Shown one piece after another: positions 8,535 to 17,610 of a DNA stretch of 64,000 bases. Source of the stretch: Actinorhabdospora filicis (GTDB lineage Bacteria; Actinomycetota; Actinomycetes; Mycobacteriales; Micromonosporaceae); NCBI RefSeq assembly GCF_030269765.1, contig NZ_BSTX01000001.1, positions 633,102 through 697,101 on the forward strand, in the 5' to 3' direction. The notes beneath the pieces are model-generated. The model ran no database searches. It was not told where the DNA came from and saw only the letters and a list, made by a program, of their open reading frames with translations. Within the stretch, counting starts at the first letter, position 1. The number at the start of each line of letters is the position of its first letter. Position numbers and translations under genes: made by a program.

Positions 8535-8774
8535 GTTTTTGCGCAGGGGGGTTATCCCCCCGCCGTCCCCTTAGATCTCCCCTAGTGGCGGGCCCGGGTG
8601 GCGGGTAGCGTGGGCTGTACCGGCGGCTTCACCCGTTCGGTCATCCACTGGAGACGGTGCTGGAGAAACGCGCGCCATAGCGGTGGTTCCGTTCTCCGCC
8701 AGGGGGTCTAACCCCCCATTCGACCCCGATTTTTCCCCGAGGGGAATCGCCCGATGGCGTCGTGCGCCCCTGAG

Positions 8775-8791
8775 TGTTTACGCTGTAAACA
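8775..8791. promoter_or_regulatory. TetR-type operator (perfect palindrome)
   Basis: TGTTTAC-GCT-GTAAACA is a perfect inverted repeat with 7-nt arms whose last A is the first base of the TetR start codon. The position, on top of the transcription/translation start, indicates autorepression of the TetR/Lnt-like operon. Confidence 0.75.
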
Positions 8792-9354
8792 TGACCGACA
8801 CGCCAACGAGGGCCGCCGAGGCCGCCGCCGAGATCCTGCGCGCCGACGGCAGCGAGGCCGTCACCATGCGCCGCATCGGCGCGCACATCGGACTGTCCGC
8901 CATGGCCGTCTACCGCCACTACCCCTCGCGGGAGGCGCTGCTGGCCCGGGTCGCCGACGAGTGGTTCGCCCGGCTCGCCGCGGAGTGGGCCCCGATCCTC
9001 ACCGCACCCGACCCGATCGCGGCCGGCGTCGAGGAGATGATCTCGCTGGCGCTGCGCGAGCCGAAGGTCTACGCGTTCCTGTTCCTGGAGGCCCGCGACG
9101 GCGCCCGCGCCGTCGGCGAGCTGCGCGAGGGGCGCTCCCCCACCTTCAACCTCGTCACCGGGGCCGTGGCCGCCGCCATGCGCGCCGGTCTCCTCCGCGA
9201 GGACGACCCCTGGCTGGTCGGTCTGGCCATCACCTCTCACCTGCACGGGCTCATCGGGCTCCACCTCGGCGGGCGCATCGGCCTGCCGGACGGGGAGTTC
9301 CGCGAGCTGTGCCGGGCAAGCCTCGAAAGGCTGATCCATGGAATCGGCGCTTAG
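8791..9354 (+). CDS. TetR-family transcriptional regulator
   Basis: 187 aa. The N-terminal HTH reads RAAEAAAEILRADG...TMRRIGAHIGLSAMAVYRHYPSREALL, a classic TetR DNA-binding unit (residues about 5-52). The C-terminal ligand domain ends with LIHGIGA. The start ATG directly abuts the perfect palindrome TGTTTAC-GCT-GTAAACA, so the mRNA is probably leaderless and autorepressed. The gene overlaps the following N-acyltransferase-like gene by 17 bp, so the regulator most likely controls that enzyme. Confidence 0.88.
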   Translation: MTDTPTRAAEAAAEILRADGSEAVTMRRIGAHIGLSAMAVYRHYPSREALLARVADEWFARLAAEWAPILTAPDPIAAGVEEMISLALREPKVYAFLFLEARDGARAVGELREGRSPTFNLVTGAVAAAMRAGLLREDDPWLVGLAITSHLHGLIGLHLGGRIGLPDGEFRELCRASLERLIHGIGA

Positions 9355-10762
9355 CCGTCCCGCCCGCTACGGCGCCGCCGCCCTCGCGGCCGCCGCCTCC
9401 GGCGTCCTCTGGGCCTTCGGCACCGGGCTCCACCCCGTCCCCTACCTCACCTGGCTGGCCGTTCTTCCCGTCCTGCTGGCCGCCACCCGCGTCCCCGCGC
9501 CGCTCGCCGCGCTGGCCGCCGGGCTCGGCTACCTCGGCGGCGCCGCGCCGATGTGGCACTACTACACCGTGGACATCCTCGTGCCGGTGCCGCTGGCCGC
9601 CGGGCTGCTGATCGTCCCCGCGATCGTGCTGGCCCTGGCGGTGTGGCTGTTCCGGACCCTCGCCCTGCGCGGCCGCCTGATCGCCGCCGCCCTGTCGGTG
9701 CCCGCGATCTGGGTGTCGCTGGAGTACCTGGTCCGCCTGTTCGCGCCGCACGGCGCGTACTGGAGCCTGGCCTACACGCAGGCCGATCTGCTGCCGGTGG
9801 TGCAGACGGCCTCGGTGGCCGGGGTGTGGGGCGTGTCGTTCCTGCTGCTGGCCGTGCCCTCGGCGGTCGCCGCCGCGCTCGTCCCCGGACGCCGGTACCT
9901 CGCCCCGGCCGTGCTGGCCGCGCTGCTGCTCGTCCTGCCCCTGGGACTGGGCGCGCTGCGGCTGGTCACCTCCGATGAGCCGCGCGGGCCGAAGGTCGCC
10001 TCGGTCGCGCTGCCCGGCCCGCACATCGAGGACGACTACGACGGTCCCCAGGGCGTCCAGGGCGTCGCGGGCTACCTCGGCGCGCTGCCCGGCCTGGCCG
10101 CCGCCGGGGCCGAGATCGCGGTGTTCCCCGAGAAGCTGTTCCTGGTGCCCGAGGCCGACGCGCCCGGATTCCTGGCGCGGTGGGGCGCCGCGGCGAAGGA
10201 CAACCGCATCGGCGTGGTCGTCGGCGTCCACCTCGGCGAGCGCGGCGTGGTGTCCAACGCGGCGGTGTACTTCCCCGCCGACGGCGGCGAGCCGGTGATC
10301 TACCGCAAGCACCACATGATCCCGGGCCTGGAGGTCGACGTCGCGCCGGGCGAGGGCACCGAGCTGACGCCCGGCGACGCGCTGGCGGGCTTCGGGTCCT
10401 ACGCGCTGATCATCTGCAAGGACCTGGACTTCCCCGACCTGGTGGCGCGCGACCGCGACACCGGCGCCGGTGTCCTGCTCGCGCCCGCCCTGGACTTCGA
10501 CGACGACTCCTGGCTGCACGACCGCATGGCGGTGTTCCGGGGCGTGGAGCAGGGCATGTCGCTGGTGCGGACGGCCGAGCTGGGCGAGGCGCTGGTGAGC
10601 GACCCGTACGGCGAGGTGTGGGAGACCGACGGGACGCCGCTCGTCCGGCCGGTCTCGGTGGAGCCACTGTGGACGGTCTACTCGGTGCTCGGGGACTGGT
10701 TCGCCTGGACCGCCCTGGCGCTGTCCGGGCTGGCGGTGGCGAGCCTGTTCCGGCGTTCCTGA
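9338..10762 (+). CDS. Apolipoprotein N-acyltransferase-like membrane nitrilase-fold protein
   Basis: 474 aa. It has six or more N-terminal membrane helices (to about residue 210), a carbon-nitrogen hydrolase domain (about 215-440) and one C-terminal helix, which is the Lnt architecture. The catalytic triad is intact: E265 (FPEKLF), K324 (YRKHHMIPG) and C360 (IICKDLDFP). Lnt N-acylates the N-terminal Cys of lipoproteins in the membrane. This copy is shorter than typical Lnt and is cotranscribed with a TetR repressor, so a conditional or specialised acyltransferase/amidase role is also possible. A strong terminator follows at 10779-10808. Confidence 0.75.
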   Translation: MESALSRPARYGAAALAAAASGVLWAFGTGLHPVPYLTWLAVLPVLLAATRVPAPLAALAAGLGYLGGAAPMWHYYTVDILVPVPLAAGLLIVPAIVLALAVWLFRTLALRGRLIAAALSVPAIWVSLEYLVRLFAPHGAYWSLAYTQADLLPVVQTASVAGVWGVSFLLLAVPSAVAAALVPGRRYLAPAVLAALLLVLPLGLGALRLVTSDEPRGPKVASVALPGPHIEDDYDGPQGVQGVAGYLGALPGLAAAGAEIAVFPEKLFLVPEADAPGFLARWGAAAKDNRIGVVVGVHLGERGVVSNAAVYFPADGGEPVIYRKHHMIPGLEVDVAPGEGTELTPGDALAGFGSYALIICKDLDFPDLVARDRDTGAGVLLAPALDFDDDSWLHDRMAVFRGVEQGMSLVRTAELGEALVSDPYGEVWETDGTPLVRPVSVEPLWTVYSVLGDWFAWTALALSGLAVASLFRRS

Positions 10763-10778
10763 AACCTCCTCCCGGAGG

Positions 10779-10808
10779 ACCGGCCCGCGCCTCGCGCGGG
10801 CCGGTTTT
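10779..10808 (+). terminator. Intrinsic terminator after the Lnt-like gene
   Basis: A perfect 12-bp stem ACCGGCCCGCGC / GCGCGGGCCGGT with a 3-nt CTC loop, followed by TTT, 17 bp after the stop codon. Confidence 0.85.
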
Positions 10809-10895
10809 CGCGGCCCGTACCGTGCCTTCGGGCGACCGGCCCGAGCTCCATCCCGGACCCGTTTTTCTGTCGTACCCCGCGCATAAGCTCAGGTC

Positions 10896-12095
10896 ATGGC
10901 CACCGCAGACGTGATTCCGCTCCCCGCGACCCGTGCCTTCAGCCTGCGCCGCCAGGGCCTGTCGGGCCCCGGCTTCGCCACCGTCGTCGACGCCGTGCGC
11001 GGCACCGGCGGCGTCTACAGCTCCTCACCGACCTGCCACCTCTCCCTGGCCGCCCGCGTCACCGGTTTCACCATCGACGACCTGGAGGACGAGCTGTACG
11101 AGACCCGCCGTCTGGTGCGCCTGCGGGCGCAGCGGCAGATGGCCTACGTCCAGCCCGTCGAGGACCTCCCGTGGATCCTCGCCGCCGCCGAGCCCGGCCG
11201 GCGGGGCCGCGCCTCGGCGCTGCGGCAGCTGAACGCGACCTACACCGACTACGAGCGCATGGCCCACAAGGTCGAGACCGCCATGGCCGGGCATGAACCC
11301 ATGACGCTGGCCGCGATCAAGGAGGCGGCGCCCGATGTCGACGACGCGCGGCTCGTCGTGGCGCTGATGACCCGCGAGACGCGCCTGGTCCGCACCCGCC
11401 CGCGCGGCACCTGGCGCAGCGACTCCTACGGCTACGCCCGCTGGGGCGACTGGATCGGCGAGGCGGTGTCCACCGTGGACACCGGGGAGGCGCGGGCCGC
11501 CCTGGCCCGCCGCTACTTCACCGCCCTCGGCCCCGCCACCGCCGACGACCTGCGCTGGTGGACGGGCTGGACGGCCGGGGAGACCAAGGCCGTGCTGTTC
11601 GCCCTGCGCGACGAGCTCACCGAGATCCGCCTCGGGTACGAGGCCCCCGACGACGAGGTGCCCGCCCACGTCCTGACCGCCGACCTGGACGAGCTGCGCG
11701 CGTCCACCGTGGACCCCGGGGTGCGGCTGCTGCCGGTCTGGGACGCCTATCCCATGGGCTACAAGGACCGCCGCCGCGTCGTGCCGCCCGCGCTGCATCC
11801 CCGCGTCATCGACCCGGTGGGCAACGCGACCTCGATGGTCCTCGTCGACGGCGAGGCCGCCGGGGTCTGGCAGGCCGGTTACGACCGGCTGCCGGGGGCG
11901 CTGGTGGTCTCCGTCGCGCTGTTCTCCGGTGCCGCCGGGGACCGGCGCGGCGAGATCGAGGCCGAGGCGGAGCGCCTGGCGCGCTCGGTCGGCGCGGCCG
12001 ACGTGGACGTGGAGTGGGCCGCCGAGCGCGGCGCGCTGGCCGACGGCGTCCGCAACACGTTCATGTCGCCGGTGAGCCTGGGCGTCGAGCGCTGA
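10896..12095 (+). CDS. Winged-helix DNA-binding domain protein (HTH_42, AlkZ/YcaQ-like)
   Basis: 399 aa. The sequence follows the HTH_42 (AlkZ/YcaQ) family: an N-terminal RRQGLSGPGF start, winged-helix repeats, RRYFTALGPATADDLRWWTGW in the middle, and LLPVWDAYPMGYKDRRRVV in the C-terminal third. Characterised relatives are DNA glycosylases that unhook interstrand crosslinks. I cannot place the catalytic Q-x-Q/Q-x-D motif with confidence, so activity is unproven. The ATG is preceded by TAAGCT (10884-10889) at 6 nt, a leaderless-type promoter. A 12-bp hairpin follows the gene. Confidence 0.75.
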   Translation: MATADVIPLPATRAFSLRRQGLSGPGFATVVDAVRGTGGVYSSSPTCHLSLAARVTGFTIDDLEDELYETRRLVRLRAQRQMAYVQPVEDLPWILAAAEPGRRGRASALRQLNATYTDYERMAHKVETAMAGHEPMTLAAIKEAAPDVDDARLVVALMTRETRLVRTRPRGTWRSDSYGYARWGDWIGEAVSTVDTGEARAALARRYFTALGPATADDLRWWTGWTAGETKAVLFALRDELTEIRLGYEAPDDEVPAHVLTADLDELRASTVDPGVRLLPVWDAYPMGYKDRRRVVPPALHPRVIDPVGNATSMVLVDGEAAGVWQAGYDRLPGALVVSVALFSGAAGDRRGEIEAEAERLARSVGAADVDVEWAAERGALADGVRNTFMSPVSLGVER

Positions 12096-12101
12096 GGCGA
12101 A

Positions 12102-12131
12102 GCGGGGCCGGGCTTCGGCGCCCGGCCCCGC
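12102..12131 (+). terminator. Strong hairpin after winged-helix gene
   Basis: A perfect 12-bp stem GCGGGGCCGGGC / GCCCGGCCCCGC with a 6-nt loop begins 6 bp after the stop. There is no T-tract, so it may need Rho or act as a pause or stabiliser. Confidence 0.6.
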
Positions 12132-12178
12132 ACCACACGGGGTGGATCTTGACGGCGGCCCGGGGTAGGTTGCCCGCC

Positions 12179-12706
12179 ATGACCGAAGCCGGAAACGCCG
12201 CCTGGACGCCCGACCCGATCGTCACCGAGCGGCTCGTCGTCCGCGAACCCGAGGCCCGCGACCGCGCGGGGTACATCGACCTGTTCTCCTCCCCCGAGGT
12301 GAACGCCTACCTCGGCGGCCCGCAGCCGCGCGAGACGCTGGAAGAGCGGATGCCGGAGAACCCCGCCAAGCCCGGCGTCCTCACCATCGAGCGGGACGGG
12401 GCCATGGTCGGCATGGTCAAACTCGCACCGCACACCCCCGACTCCCACCGCCGCGAGGCCGGCGCCGTCGAGCTCGGCTACCTGCTGCTGCCGGCGGCGT
12501 GGGGACACGGATACGCGGCCGAGGCCTGCGCGGCGGTGCTCGCCCGCTTCACCGCCGAACGACCCGGCGAGGCGGTCGTCCTCTACACCCAGACCGCCAA
12601 TGAGCCCTCGGTCCGCCTGGCCGCCAAGCTCGGCTTCACCGAGGTGGAGCGCTTCGAGGCCTTCGGCGCCGAGCAGTGGTTCGGCGTGCTGCGGCCGGTG
12701 GCCTAG
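12179..12706 (+). CDS. GNAT-family N-acetyltransferase (RimJ/RimL type)
   Basis: 175 aa. It begins with the typical IVTERLVVREPEARD strand and has the acetyl-CoA binding region VELGYLLLPAAWGHGYAAEA (about residues 98-117), with a variant of the R/Q-x-x-G-x-G/A loop (WGHGYA). It ends with ANEPSVRLAAKLGFTEVERF, the usual alpha4-beta7 segment. It probably acetylates an amino group of a protein or small molecule. The ATG has no SD but has TAGGTT (12166-12171) 7 nt upstream, indicating a leaderless mRNA. Confidence 0.85.
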   Translation: MTEAGNAAWTPDPIVTERLVVREPEARDRAGYIDLFSSPEVNAYLGGPQPRETLEERMPENPAKPGVLTIERDGAMVGMVKLAPHTPDSHRREAGAVELGYLLLPAAWGHGYAAEACAAVLARFTAERPGEAVVLYTQTANEPSVRLAAKLGFTEVERFEAFGAEQWFGVLRPVA

Positions 12707-12746
12707 GGCTCGTCCGGTGGGCGCGCCGTGAGCATCGCGCCCTCAT

Positions 12747-12773
12747 CCCGGTGCCGCGAGGAGCGGCACCGGG
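12747..12773. terminator. Hairpin between convergent GNAT and MetE-like genes
   Basis: A perfect 11-bp stem CCCGGTGCCGC / GCGGCACCGGG with a GAGGA loop lies in the 247-bp convergent gap 12707-12953. There is no T-tract on either side. Smaller hairpins (for example GGTGCC-GAAAG-GGCACC near 12919-12935) follow. No gene is visible in the gap. Confidence 0.5.
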
Positions 12774-12953
12774 TTCGCCGAAAACGCGTCGGCCGCCACC
12801 GGTGGCCTAGAGCGTGTCCTGTGGATCTCGCGGGTGCGCGAAGACGGAGTCGGCCGCATTCCTGATCGCAAGCCGGTCTTCCGGCCCCGTACCGGTGTCG
12901 TACGTGGCCGGGAGACCGGTGCCGAAAGGGCACCGGGTCACGCGGAGCGGTTC

Positions 12954-13934
12954 CTAGCCCTCCGGGTCGTCGGCGAGCCGCCGGGCCGCCTCGCGGCAGG
13001 CCGCCATGGCCTTGCGCGCGGCTTCCGGCGTCCGACCGGCGAGCCCGCACGAGGGCGTCACGACGACCTGGGCGGGCAACTTGGCGGGGCTGAGGCCGAG
13101 GCGCCGCCACAGTCCGCGCGCGGCGTCGCCGGGGTCGGCGGCGTCGCTTCCGGCGAAGAGGGTGAGGCCGCCGTCGAGGGCCTCGCCGAGGGGGTCGATG
13201 CTCTCGGCGCGGTCGAGGTCGAGCAGGCCGAGGTCGAGGGCGATCCCGGCCGCGCCCGTCTCGCCCGCCAGCAGGGCGACGGGTACGTCGGGCGCGCAGC
13301 TGTGCACGACCACGGGCGCGCCGACGCGGCCGATGAGGTGCCGCAGGCGGGTCGCGGCGACGGGCGCCTCGACGGGCCGGTAGTGGGAGAAGCCGCTCTC
13401 GGTGGGGATGTGCCCGGCGAGGACCGCCGGGAGCGAGGGCTCGTCGAGCTGGAGGATCACCGAGGCCCCGGGGACGCGCGCGCGGACGTCGGCGACGTGC
13501 GCGGCCAGGCCCTCGGCGAGGGAGTCGGTGAGGTCGCGGACGGCGCCGGGGTCGCGCAGGATCGCGCCGCCGGTGGGTTTCTGGAGGGCGGCGGCCAGCG
13601 TCCACGGCCCGGTCGCCTGCACCTTGAGCGGGCCGGTGTACCCGTCGGTGAGTTCGGTGAGGGCGTCCAGGTCGCGGTCGAGGAAGTCGAGGGTGCGGCG
13701 CAGGTCGCGGCCGGGGCGGCCGGTCAGCTGCCAGCGGGCGACGTAGAGCTCGACGGGCAGCTCGACGAGGAACGCCGCGCCGCGGCCGATCATGTCGGCG
13801 CCGGGGCCGCGCGCGGGCAGCTCCGGCAGGTGCGGGAGGTTCAGCTCGCCGAGGACGACGCGGGTGGCCTCGATGACGTCGGTGCCGGGCAGCGACCCGA
13901 TGCCGGTGGACGAACCCTCCGGCAGCTCAATCAC
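12954..13934 (-). CDS. Short MetE-like (cobalamin-independent) methionine synthase
   Basis: 326 aa, corresponding to the C-terminal catalytic barrel of MetE only (full-length MetE is about 750 aa). The zinc ligands expected for homocysteine activation are visible as H211 and C213 (VVHSCAP) and C296 (TPSCGL), and the LQLDEPSLP strand (about 161-169) matches the MetE core. Such short core enzymes are common in actinobacteria beside mnmA. The methyl donor is unlikely to be polyglutamyl folate alone (inference). Its start overlaps the end of mnmA by 8 bp, giving an operon with cysteine desulfurase and mnmA. Confidence 0.8.
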   Translation of the reverse strand: MIELPEGSSTGIGSLPGTDVIEATRVVLGELNLPHLPELPARGPGADMIGRGAAFLVELPVELYVARWQLTGRPGRDLRRTLDFLDRDLDALTELTDGYTGPLKVQATGPWTLAAALQKPTGGAILRDPGAVRDLTDSLAEGLAAHVADVRARVPGASVILQLDEPSLPAVLAGHIPTESGFSHYRPVEAPVAATRLRHLIGRVGAPVVVHSCAPDVPVALLAGETGAAGIALDLGLLDLDRAESIDPLGEALDGGLTLFAGSDAADPGDAARGLWRRLGLSPAKLPAQVVVTPSCGLAGRTPEAARKAMAACREAARRLADDPEG

Positions 13935-15015
13935 GGGCCGAGCCCGAGATGGTGGCGCTGGCCAGGACGATGTCGCCGTCGGCGTCGGGGAGGTAGGCGA
14001 CCAGGGCCTGCCCGGCGGCCACGCCGCGCGCGGGGGTCCGCAGGTGCGCGGTGAGTCCGTCTTCGGTGGCGACGAGGACGGCGGCGTGGGTCTCGCCGTG
14101 CGCGCGCAGCTGCACGACGCACTCCACCGGTTCGGTGCGGGCGGTACCGGAGGTCCACACGGGCTTGTCGGCGTGGACGACGGTCACCTCCAGCTCCTCG
14201 CGGGGGCCGACGGTGACGGTGTTGCTGACCGGGGTGATGGACAGGACGTAGCGGGGCCGCCCGTCGGCGGCGGGCCGGGTGAGGCCGAGGCCGTGCCGCT
14301 GCCCGACGGTGTAGGCGAAGGCGCCGTCGTGGCTGCCGAGGACCTCGCCGGTGGCCGAGTCGACGATGTCGCCGGTCTTGGCGCCGATGCGCTCGGCGAG
14401 GAAGCCCTTGGTGTCGCCGTCGGCGATGAAGCAGATGTCGTGCGAATCGGGCTTGTCGGCCACGCCCAGGCCGCGCTTGGCGGCCTCCTCGCGGACCTGC
14501 TCCTTGGTGATGCCGCCGAGGGGGAACATCGCCCGGGACAGCTGGTCGCGGTTGAGCACGGCCAGGACGTAGGACTGGTCCTTGCCGATGTCGACCGAGC
14601 GGCGCAGAACGCCTTCGTCGAGGCGCGCGTGGTGCCCGGTGACGACGGCGTCGAAGCCGAGGGCGACGGCCCGGTCGAGGACCGCGGCGAACTTGATCTT
14701 CTCGTTGCAGCGCAGGCACGGGTTGGGGGTGCGCCCGGCGGCGTACTCGGCGACGAAGTCGTCGACGACGTCCTCGTGGAAGCGCTCGGCCATGTCCCAC
14801 ACGTAGAAGGGGATGCCGATGACGTCGGCGGCGCGGCGGGCGTCGCGGGAGTCCTCCAGGGTGCAGCAACCGCGCGCACCCGTGCGGTAGGTCTGCGGGT
14901 TGCGCGAGAGGGCCAGGTGGACCCCGGTGACGTCGTGGCCCGCCTCGGCGGCGAACGCGGCGGCCACGGCGGAGTCGACGCCGCCGGACATGGCGGCAAG
15001 TACCTTCAAGCTCAC
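13927..15015 (-). CDS. mnmA: tRNA-specific 2-thiouridylase
   Basis: 362 aa, full length. MnmA thiolates U34 of tRNA-Glu, -Gln and -Lys using ATP and persulfide sulfur. Visible marks are the PP-loop SGGVDS (residues 10-15), the first catalytic Cys C100 in NPCLRC, the second C195 in SHDICFIAD, and the C-terminal barrel. The start is GTG at 15013-15015. It lies 9 bp downstream of the cysteine desulfurase gene, the expected sulfur donor. The MetE-like gene overlaps its 3' end. Confidence 0.95.
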   Translation of the reverse strand: MSLKVLAAMSGGVDSAVAAAFAAEAGHDVTGVHLALSRNPQTYRTGARGCCTLEDSRDARRAADVIGIPFYVWDMAERFHEDVVDDFVAEYAAGRTPNPCLRCNEKIKFAAVLDRAVALGFDAVVTGHHARLDEGVLRRSVDIGKDQSYVLAVLNRDQLSRAMFPLGGITKEQVREEAAKRGLGVADKPDSHDICFIADGDTKGFLAERIGAKTGDIVDSATGEVLGSHDGAFAYTVGQRHGLGLTRPAADGRPRYVLSITPVSNTVTVGPREELEVTVVHADKPVWTSGTARTEPVECVVQLRAHGETHAAVLVATEDGLTAHLRTPARGVAAGQALVAYLPDADGDIVLASATISGSARD

Positions 15016-15024
15016 CCTGGAAGG

Positions 15025-16188
15025 TTACGTCGCGGCCGCGGCGCGGGCGCGTTCGACCGCCGTGGGCAGCGCGGCCACGAGGGCGTCGACGTCCTCGGCG
15101 GTGGAGGTGTGCCCGAGGCTGAAGCGCAGGGTGGAGCTGGCGGTGTCGCCGGTGGCGCCCATGGCCAGCAGCACGTGGGAGGGCTGCGCCACACCCGCGT
15201 TGCACGCCGAGCCGGTGGCGGCCTGGATCCCGGCGGCGTCCAGCAGCATCAGGATCGCGTCGCCTTCACAGCCGGGGAACGAGAAGTGCGCGTTGCCGGG
15301 CAGCCGCGCCTCCGTGCAGCCGTTCAGCACGGCGCACGGGACGGCCTCGCGGACGCGGGCGATCAGGTCGTCGCGCAGGACGGTGAGCCGCCGGGCGAGC
15401 GCGTCCTGCTCGGTGACGGCGATGTGCAGGGCGGTGGCGAAGGCCACGATGCCGGGGACGTCGAGGGTGCCGGAGCGCACGTCGCGTTCCTGCCCGCCGC
15501 CGTGCAGGATCGGGGTGACGGGGACGTCGCGGCCCAGCAGGAGCGCACCGACGCCGGCGGGCCCGCCGAGCTTGTGCCCGGTGACGGTGAGGGCGGTGGC
15601 GCCCGAGGCGGTGAAGTCGACGGGGACCTGTCCGATGGCCTGGATGGCGTCGGTGTGCAATGGCACACCGTACTCGGCCGAAAGGGCCGACATTTCACTG
15701 ATTGGCTGGAGTGTCCCGACCTCGTTGTTGGCCCACATGGCCGTGATGAGGGCGACCTCGTCGGCCGACTCGCGGAGGATACCGGCCAGTACGTCCGCAT
15801 TGATCCGGCCCCTGCCGTCGACCGGGAGGCGGTCGATGACGGCGCCCTCGTGGCGGCCGAGCCAGTCGGCGGCGTCGAGGACGGCGTGGTGCTCGATCTC
15901 GGAGACGATCACCCGGCGGCGGCGCGGGTCGGCGTCCCTTCGGCCCCAGAACATGCCCTTGACCGCGAGGTTGTCGCTTTCGGTGCCCCCGCCGGTGAAG
16001 ATCACCTCGCTGGGGCGGCAGCCGAGATCGGCGGCCACCGACTCGCGCGCCTCCTCGACGAGCCGTCGCGCGCCGCGCCCGTGGGCGTGGAGGGCGGAGG
16101 CGTTGCCGAGGTGTCCCGCGGCCGTGACATAGGCGTCGAGGGCGGCGGGAAGCATGGGTGTCGTAGCGGCGTGATCAAGGTATGCCAT
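15025..16188 (-). CDS. Cysteine desulfurase (NifS/IscS family)
   Basis: 387 aa. This PLP enzyme makes a protein persulfide from cysteine for tRNA thiolation and Fe-S assembly. The PLP lysine is K206 ([10 protein letters not shown]), the PLP-stacking His is in EIEHH (100-101), and the persulfide-carrying cysteine is C329 (TGSACNAG). It is the first gene of the cysteine desulfurase-mnmA-MetE operon. It is probably the dedicated sulfur donor for MnmA, although it could also serve Fe-S assembly. Confidence 0.92.
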   Translation of the reverse strand: MAYLDHAATTPMLPAALDAYVTAAGHLGNASALHAHGRGARRLVEEARESVAADLGCRPSEVIFTGGGTESDNLAVKGMFWGRRDADPRRRRVIVSEIEHHAVLDAADWLGRHEGAVIDRLPVDGRGRINADVLAGILRESADEVALITAMWANNEVGTLQPISEMSALSAEYGVPLHTDAIQAIGQVPVDFTASGATALTVTGHKLGGPAGVGALLLGRDVPVTPILHGGGQERDVRSGTLDVPGIVAFATALHIAVTEQDALARRLTVLRDDLIARVREAVPCAVLNGCTEARLPGNAHFSFPGCEGDAILMLLDAAGIQAATGSACNAGVAQPSHVLLAMGATGDTASSTLRFSLGHTSTAEDVDALVAALPTAVERARAAAAT

Positions 16189-16293
16189 CGCCTCGACAGC
16201 CTATCGGGAGGAGGTCACGGACTGACGCCAGCCGCGCGGCGGATGGCCTTTCCACCATTGCGCCTGGGCCCCGGCTCCGACACGATGTTGCCC

Positions 16294-17232
16294 ATGGCGA
16301 CGGCAACACGAACCGACCAGACTCACCCTCTGGCCGATGTACTACGGCACGGTCCGTTCCACGTGGCCCTCAGGGCCGCGATCGACGCCCGTGGTCTCGG
16401 TCTCGACCGCCTGCAGCACAGGCTGGCCGAGCGCGGCCTGCGAGTCTCGACCACGAGTCTCAGCTACTGGCAGCACGGCCGCACCCAACCGGAGAAGCCC
16501 AACTCCATCGCCGCCGTCGGCGTCCTTGAGGAGATCCTCGGGGTCCCGGCGAACGCGCTGGTATCCCTGCTAGGTCCCCGCAGGGCCCGTGGCCCCCGCA
16601 CCATCCGCGCCGAACGTGAGCGGCCGGAAGTGGTGCTGGGTGGCGGCGCGGCGATGCGGGAGCTGTGCGACGAATTCCCGGCAGCCCGTGAGCACCGGGT
16701 CGACGTCCTCAGCGAGCAGGTCACCGTCCACATCGACGCCGAGCGCAAAGAGGCCCGGCTCGTCACCCAACTACTCGTGCGCGCGCGGCGCGGCGGCATC
16801 GACCGCTACATCGCGGCCTATCGCGGCGACCCCGGCTGCGAGATCGAGCAGGTCAAGGTCCTGGCGGGCCGTGACTCCTCGGTCGGGCGCGTCGTCCGGC
16901 ACGACCAACGGCCCATCCTGCTGGCGGAGCTGATGTTCGGCCAGCACCTCGCCGAGGGCGAGACCCACCTGTTCTCTTATGAGGTGCAGGACGGGACGGC
17001 GCTGACCACCGGGCACGGGCGCGGCTTCCGCGCGCAGGTGGACCAGTTCGTCCTGCAGGTGCGGTTCGATCCCACGGCCCTCCCCGTCCGCTGCTACAGC
17101 TTCGCCCAGGCCAAGCTGGCGAAGAACCGGCACGAGACCGGCGACCTGGCGCTGTCGTCGAGGCACACGGTGCAGTTGGTGGCGACCAACGTGCAGCCGG
17201 GCGCCATCGGCATCGGCTGGGACTGGGAGTAA
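16294..17232 (+). CDS. XRE-like transcriptional regulator, actinobacterial type
   Basis: 312 aa. The N-terminal HTH spans about residues 15-75 (ALRAAIDARGLGLDRLQHRL, then VSTTSLSYWQHGRTQPEK). The rest is a beta-rich domain of unknown ligand ending QPGAIGIGWDWE. The ATG at 16294 is used here. ATG 16285, three codons earlier, is equally possible, and neither has a clear SD. The gene is divergent from the cysteine desulfurase with about 105 bp between starts. Targets are unknown. Confidence 0.75.
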   Translation: MATATRTDQTHPLADVLRHGPFHVALRAAIDARGLGLDRLQHRLAERGLRVSTTSLSYWQHGRTQPEKPNSIAAVGVLEEILGVPANALVSLLGPRRARGPRTIRAERERPEVVLGGGAAMRELCDEFPAAREHRVDVLSEQVTVHIDAERKEARLVTQLLVRARRGGIDRYIAAYRGDPGCEIEQVKVLAGRDSSVGRVVRHDQRPILLAELMFGQHLAEGETHLFSYEVQDGTALTTGHGRGFRAQVDQFVLQVRFDPTALPVRCYSFAQAKLAKNRHETGDLALSSRHTVQLVATNVQPGAIGIGWDWE

Positions 17233-17610
17233 GGCACAAACGATGAAGGTGAACCGGTACCCACTCAAGGCCCGTCTCACCGGTCGCGGCGCGGCCGCGG
17301 CGAGTTCACCGGGTTCCACCGGAACCCGCGCCCCTGGCGGCGCGGAGTCCCGGGAACGCGGCGGCCACCGCCTCGCGCCGGCCCGGCCCGCGCGGACGGC
17401 CTTGCCGGTTCACTGACATCCATAGTCTTGTCGGCGCGCGTGCCCGCCAGGCGGGCACGCGCTACAGCCGTGCCCGCGGGCCGATTAAGCGTTATCTACG
17501 CCCGCGTTAAGTGAGTTTCTTTCACTGGTGTGCCGCCCGACCTGGGGTCTAGCGTCTCGATCACTTCAAGCCCCACCCAGGAGCGACACTCCATTGCAAG
17601 GAGCAACACC
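17233..17610. other. Intergenic region: hairpin and promoter zone of the M23 peptidase
   Basis: A 57-codon open frame at about 17243-17416 has weak initiation and no recognisable family, so I do not call it. A perfect 12-bp hairpin GCGCGTGCCCGC-CAG-GCGGGCACGCGC (17436-17462) probably ends the upstream transcript. The stretch 17483-17540 is AT-richer, with GATTAAGCGTTATC and GCGTTAAGTGAG. It is the likely promoter of the secreted peptidase gene, which then has a leader of about 80-100 nt. Confidence 0.5.

Noticed and set aside
13792..17232. A 1146-codon open frame on the plus strand
   Set aside because: Only its end (from 16294) is coding. The rest runs antisense to mnmA and cysteine desulfurase and gives a Gly/Val/Arg-rich translation typical of high-GC shadows.
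17243..17416. A 57-codon frame after the XRE-like gene
   Set aside because: Weak initiation, low-complexity composition and no recognisable family.
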